64,000 nt of DNA. Source: Pararge aegeria. Taxonomy: Eukaryota; Arthropoda; Insecta; Lepidoptera; Nymphalidae. The stretch covers positions 19,424,001 through 19,488,000 of the forward strand of contig NC_053189.1 in the NCBI RefSeq assembly GCF_905163445.1. The letters run 5' to 3'. The translations under genes and the position numbers were made by a program. Below, one piece after another: positions 63,049 to 64,000 of this stretch. The notes under the pieces were generated by a model. The model did not search any database. It was not told the origin of the DNA and worked only from the letters and a program-made list of their open reading frames with translations. Within the stretch, counting starts at the first letter, position 1; each line of letters begins with the position of its first letter.

Positions 63049-64000
63049 ACTATATGGGGCGAAGGTGCGAAGTCGACGGCGACGACAAAGTACCGAGTCT
63101 AAGGAGACTGATGGCGGCGCCACACAGTGGCGTTATGTCTCTATAAAAGTGGTGGTCTTTTATTATGTTATTTATTAATGGTATTATTTTAATATCATAT
63201 CAATATTGTACCCCGCACAGGGGGGAGGTACGGGTAGGTAGTGACGAAAAATAACGATACGGGACTCTTACGAGGTCTCGCAATCGGAATGAGTACACTT
63301 TAAATATTTTAACGAGGTAAAATTTAAGGGCATTGAGGGTCTGGTGCCAGTGGTGGTTGATTAGATCCACACACTATACTTTTTATAATTATGTGGCGTT
63401 ATGTCTCTATAAAAGTGGTGGTCTTTTATTATGTTATTTATTAATGGTATTTTTTTAATATCATATCAATATTGTACCCCGCACGGGGGGAGGTAGGGGG
63501 GTAGGTAGTGACGAAAAATAACGATACGGGACTCTTACGAGGTCTAGTAATCGGAATGAGTTTCTGCGACTACCATTGTCTGTCGCGGGTAACGGGGAAT
63601 CAGGGTTCGATTCCGGTGAGGGAGCCTGAGAAACTGCTACCACATCCAAGGAAGGCAGCAGGCGCGCAAATTACCCACTCCCTGCACGGGGGGGGAGGTA
63701 CGGGTAGGTAGTGACGAAAAATAACGATACGGGACTCTTACGAGGTCCCGTCATCGAATAATCAATACACGAACTGCCCACACACTTGTAAATATAGACG
63801 CGCAAGATCGTTACACGAACCGCTTACCATTATAGTAAACTACTATGCAAACACACATAACATATACGCAATAAGAGAACTTTAAATTGGAGATTTTACC
63901 CTACCACACCCGTCTGTCTCATTCTGAAAACTATTCAAAATAATTGCTATTTTTCATTCTCATTCAAATATAAATAATAGTAAATAATATATAATTTTTG
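63049..64000 (+). repeat. Satellite unit 45 (cut by window end)
   Basis: 18S-like block 63211-63762, with private A at 63546 (ggtctagtaa). The window ends at about unit position 952, a few bases before the foldback element would start. Confidence 0.95.

Larger units (their letters stand above)
1..64000 (+). repeat. 18S-derived macrosatellite array, ~1,442-bp monomer
   Basis: The landmark actatatggggcgaagg recurs at 1, 1444, 2886, 4327, 5768 and so on to 60043, then again at 63049. Complete full-length units measure 1440 to 1444 bp; two measure 1176 and 1177 bp. All are direct repeats in one orientation. The array is interrupted once, at 60758-61734, by a LINE. Units differ from the consensus by about 0-5 substitutions plus homopolymer changes, which implies recent amplification or efficient homogenisation. 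The array extends beyond both window edges. I see no host gene in it; every open frame of 60-72 codons repeats once per unit and lies in the 18S-like DNA. Confidence 0.97.

Noticed and set aside
1..64000. Functional rDNA array
   Set aside because: Only ~250 bp of 18S is represented, in scrambled order, with mutations at near-invariant sites and without the 530-loop core. No 5.8S, 28S or complete 18S is present.
1..64000. CRISPR array or other bacterial direct-repeat system
   Set aside because: Repeats are 1.4 kb with no variable spacers, and the content is eukaryotic (18S, LINE, TATA-like motifs).

Overview
The window is almost entirely one head-to-tail tandem array: 45 units (42 complete, 3 partial) of a ~1,442-bp monomer, all in the same orientation and differing by only a handful of bases. 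No host protein-coding gene is visible. It is eukaryotic repeat DNA, very probably from an insect and most likely a lepidopteran. The rRNA-like parts are eukaryotic 18S, the monomer carries short runs of the insect-type telomere motif (CCTAA/TTAGG), and the one foreign insertion is a non-LTR retrotransposon whose 3' UTR and GAATTT-rich tail resemble elements I remember as abundant in Lepidoptera.

Monomer layout, using unit 2 (1444-2885) as the consensus reference: (i) a CpG-rich head; (ii) copy A of a direct repeat, with a TATAAAAG motif, an AT stretch and a degraded 18S fragment that runs into the 530-loop region; (iii) copy B, repeating the first ~168 bp of A; (iv) fragment C, the 18S segment that normally lies just upstream of A; (v) an AT-rich spacer; (vi) a 344-bp foldback (MITE-like) element with 70-bp terminal inverted repeats, GC-rich hairpins and three CCTAA motifs at each end; (vii) an A13 tract, a short spacer and a T15-17 tract. 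The 18S pieces are out of order, partly triplicated and mutated at conserved sites, so this is an rDNA-derived satellite and not a working rDNA array.

Region by region: 1-34611 is units 1-24, near-uniform with traces of 2-unit and 4-unit duplication blocks. 34612-42737 is a rearranged patch: two units lack exactly one A-to-B period (266 bp), and their neighbours show copy A overwritten by copy B. 42738-60757 returns to the standard form, with a recurring 2-unit variant. 60758-61734 is a 5'-truncated LINE with an intact C-terminal reverse-transcriptase reading frame; across it the satellite phase jumps. 61735-64000 is the array again, cut by the window end just before the next foldback element.

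Nothing here looks like a multi-gene system. The interest lies in the composite satellite (scrambled 18S plus foldback transposon) and in the legible record of unequal exchange, conversion and deletion. Comparisons with functional 18S are from memory of the conserved insect/eukaryotic sequence, not from a database search.
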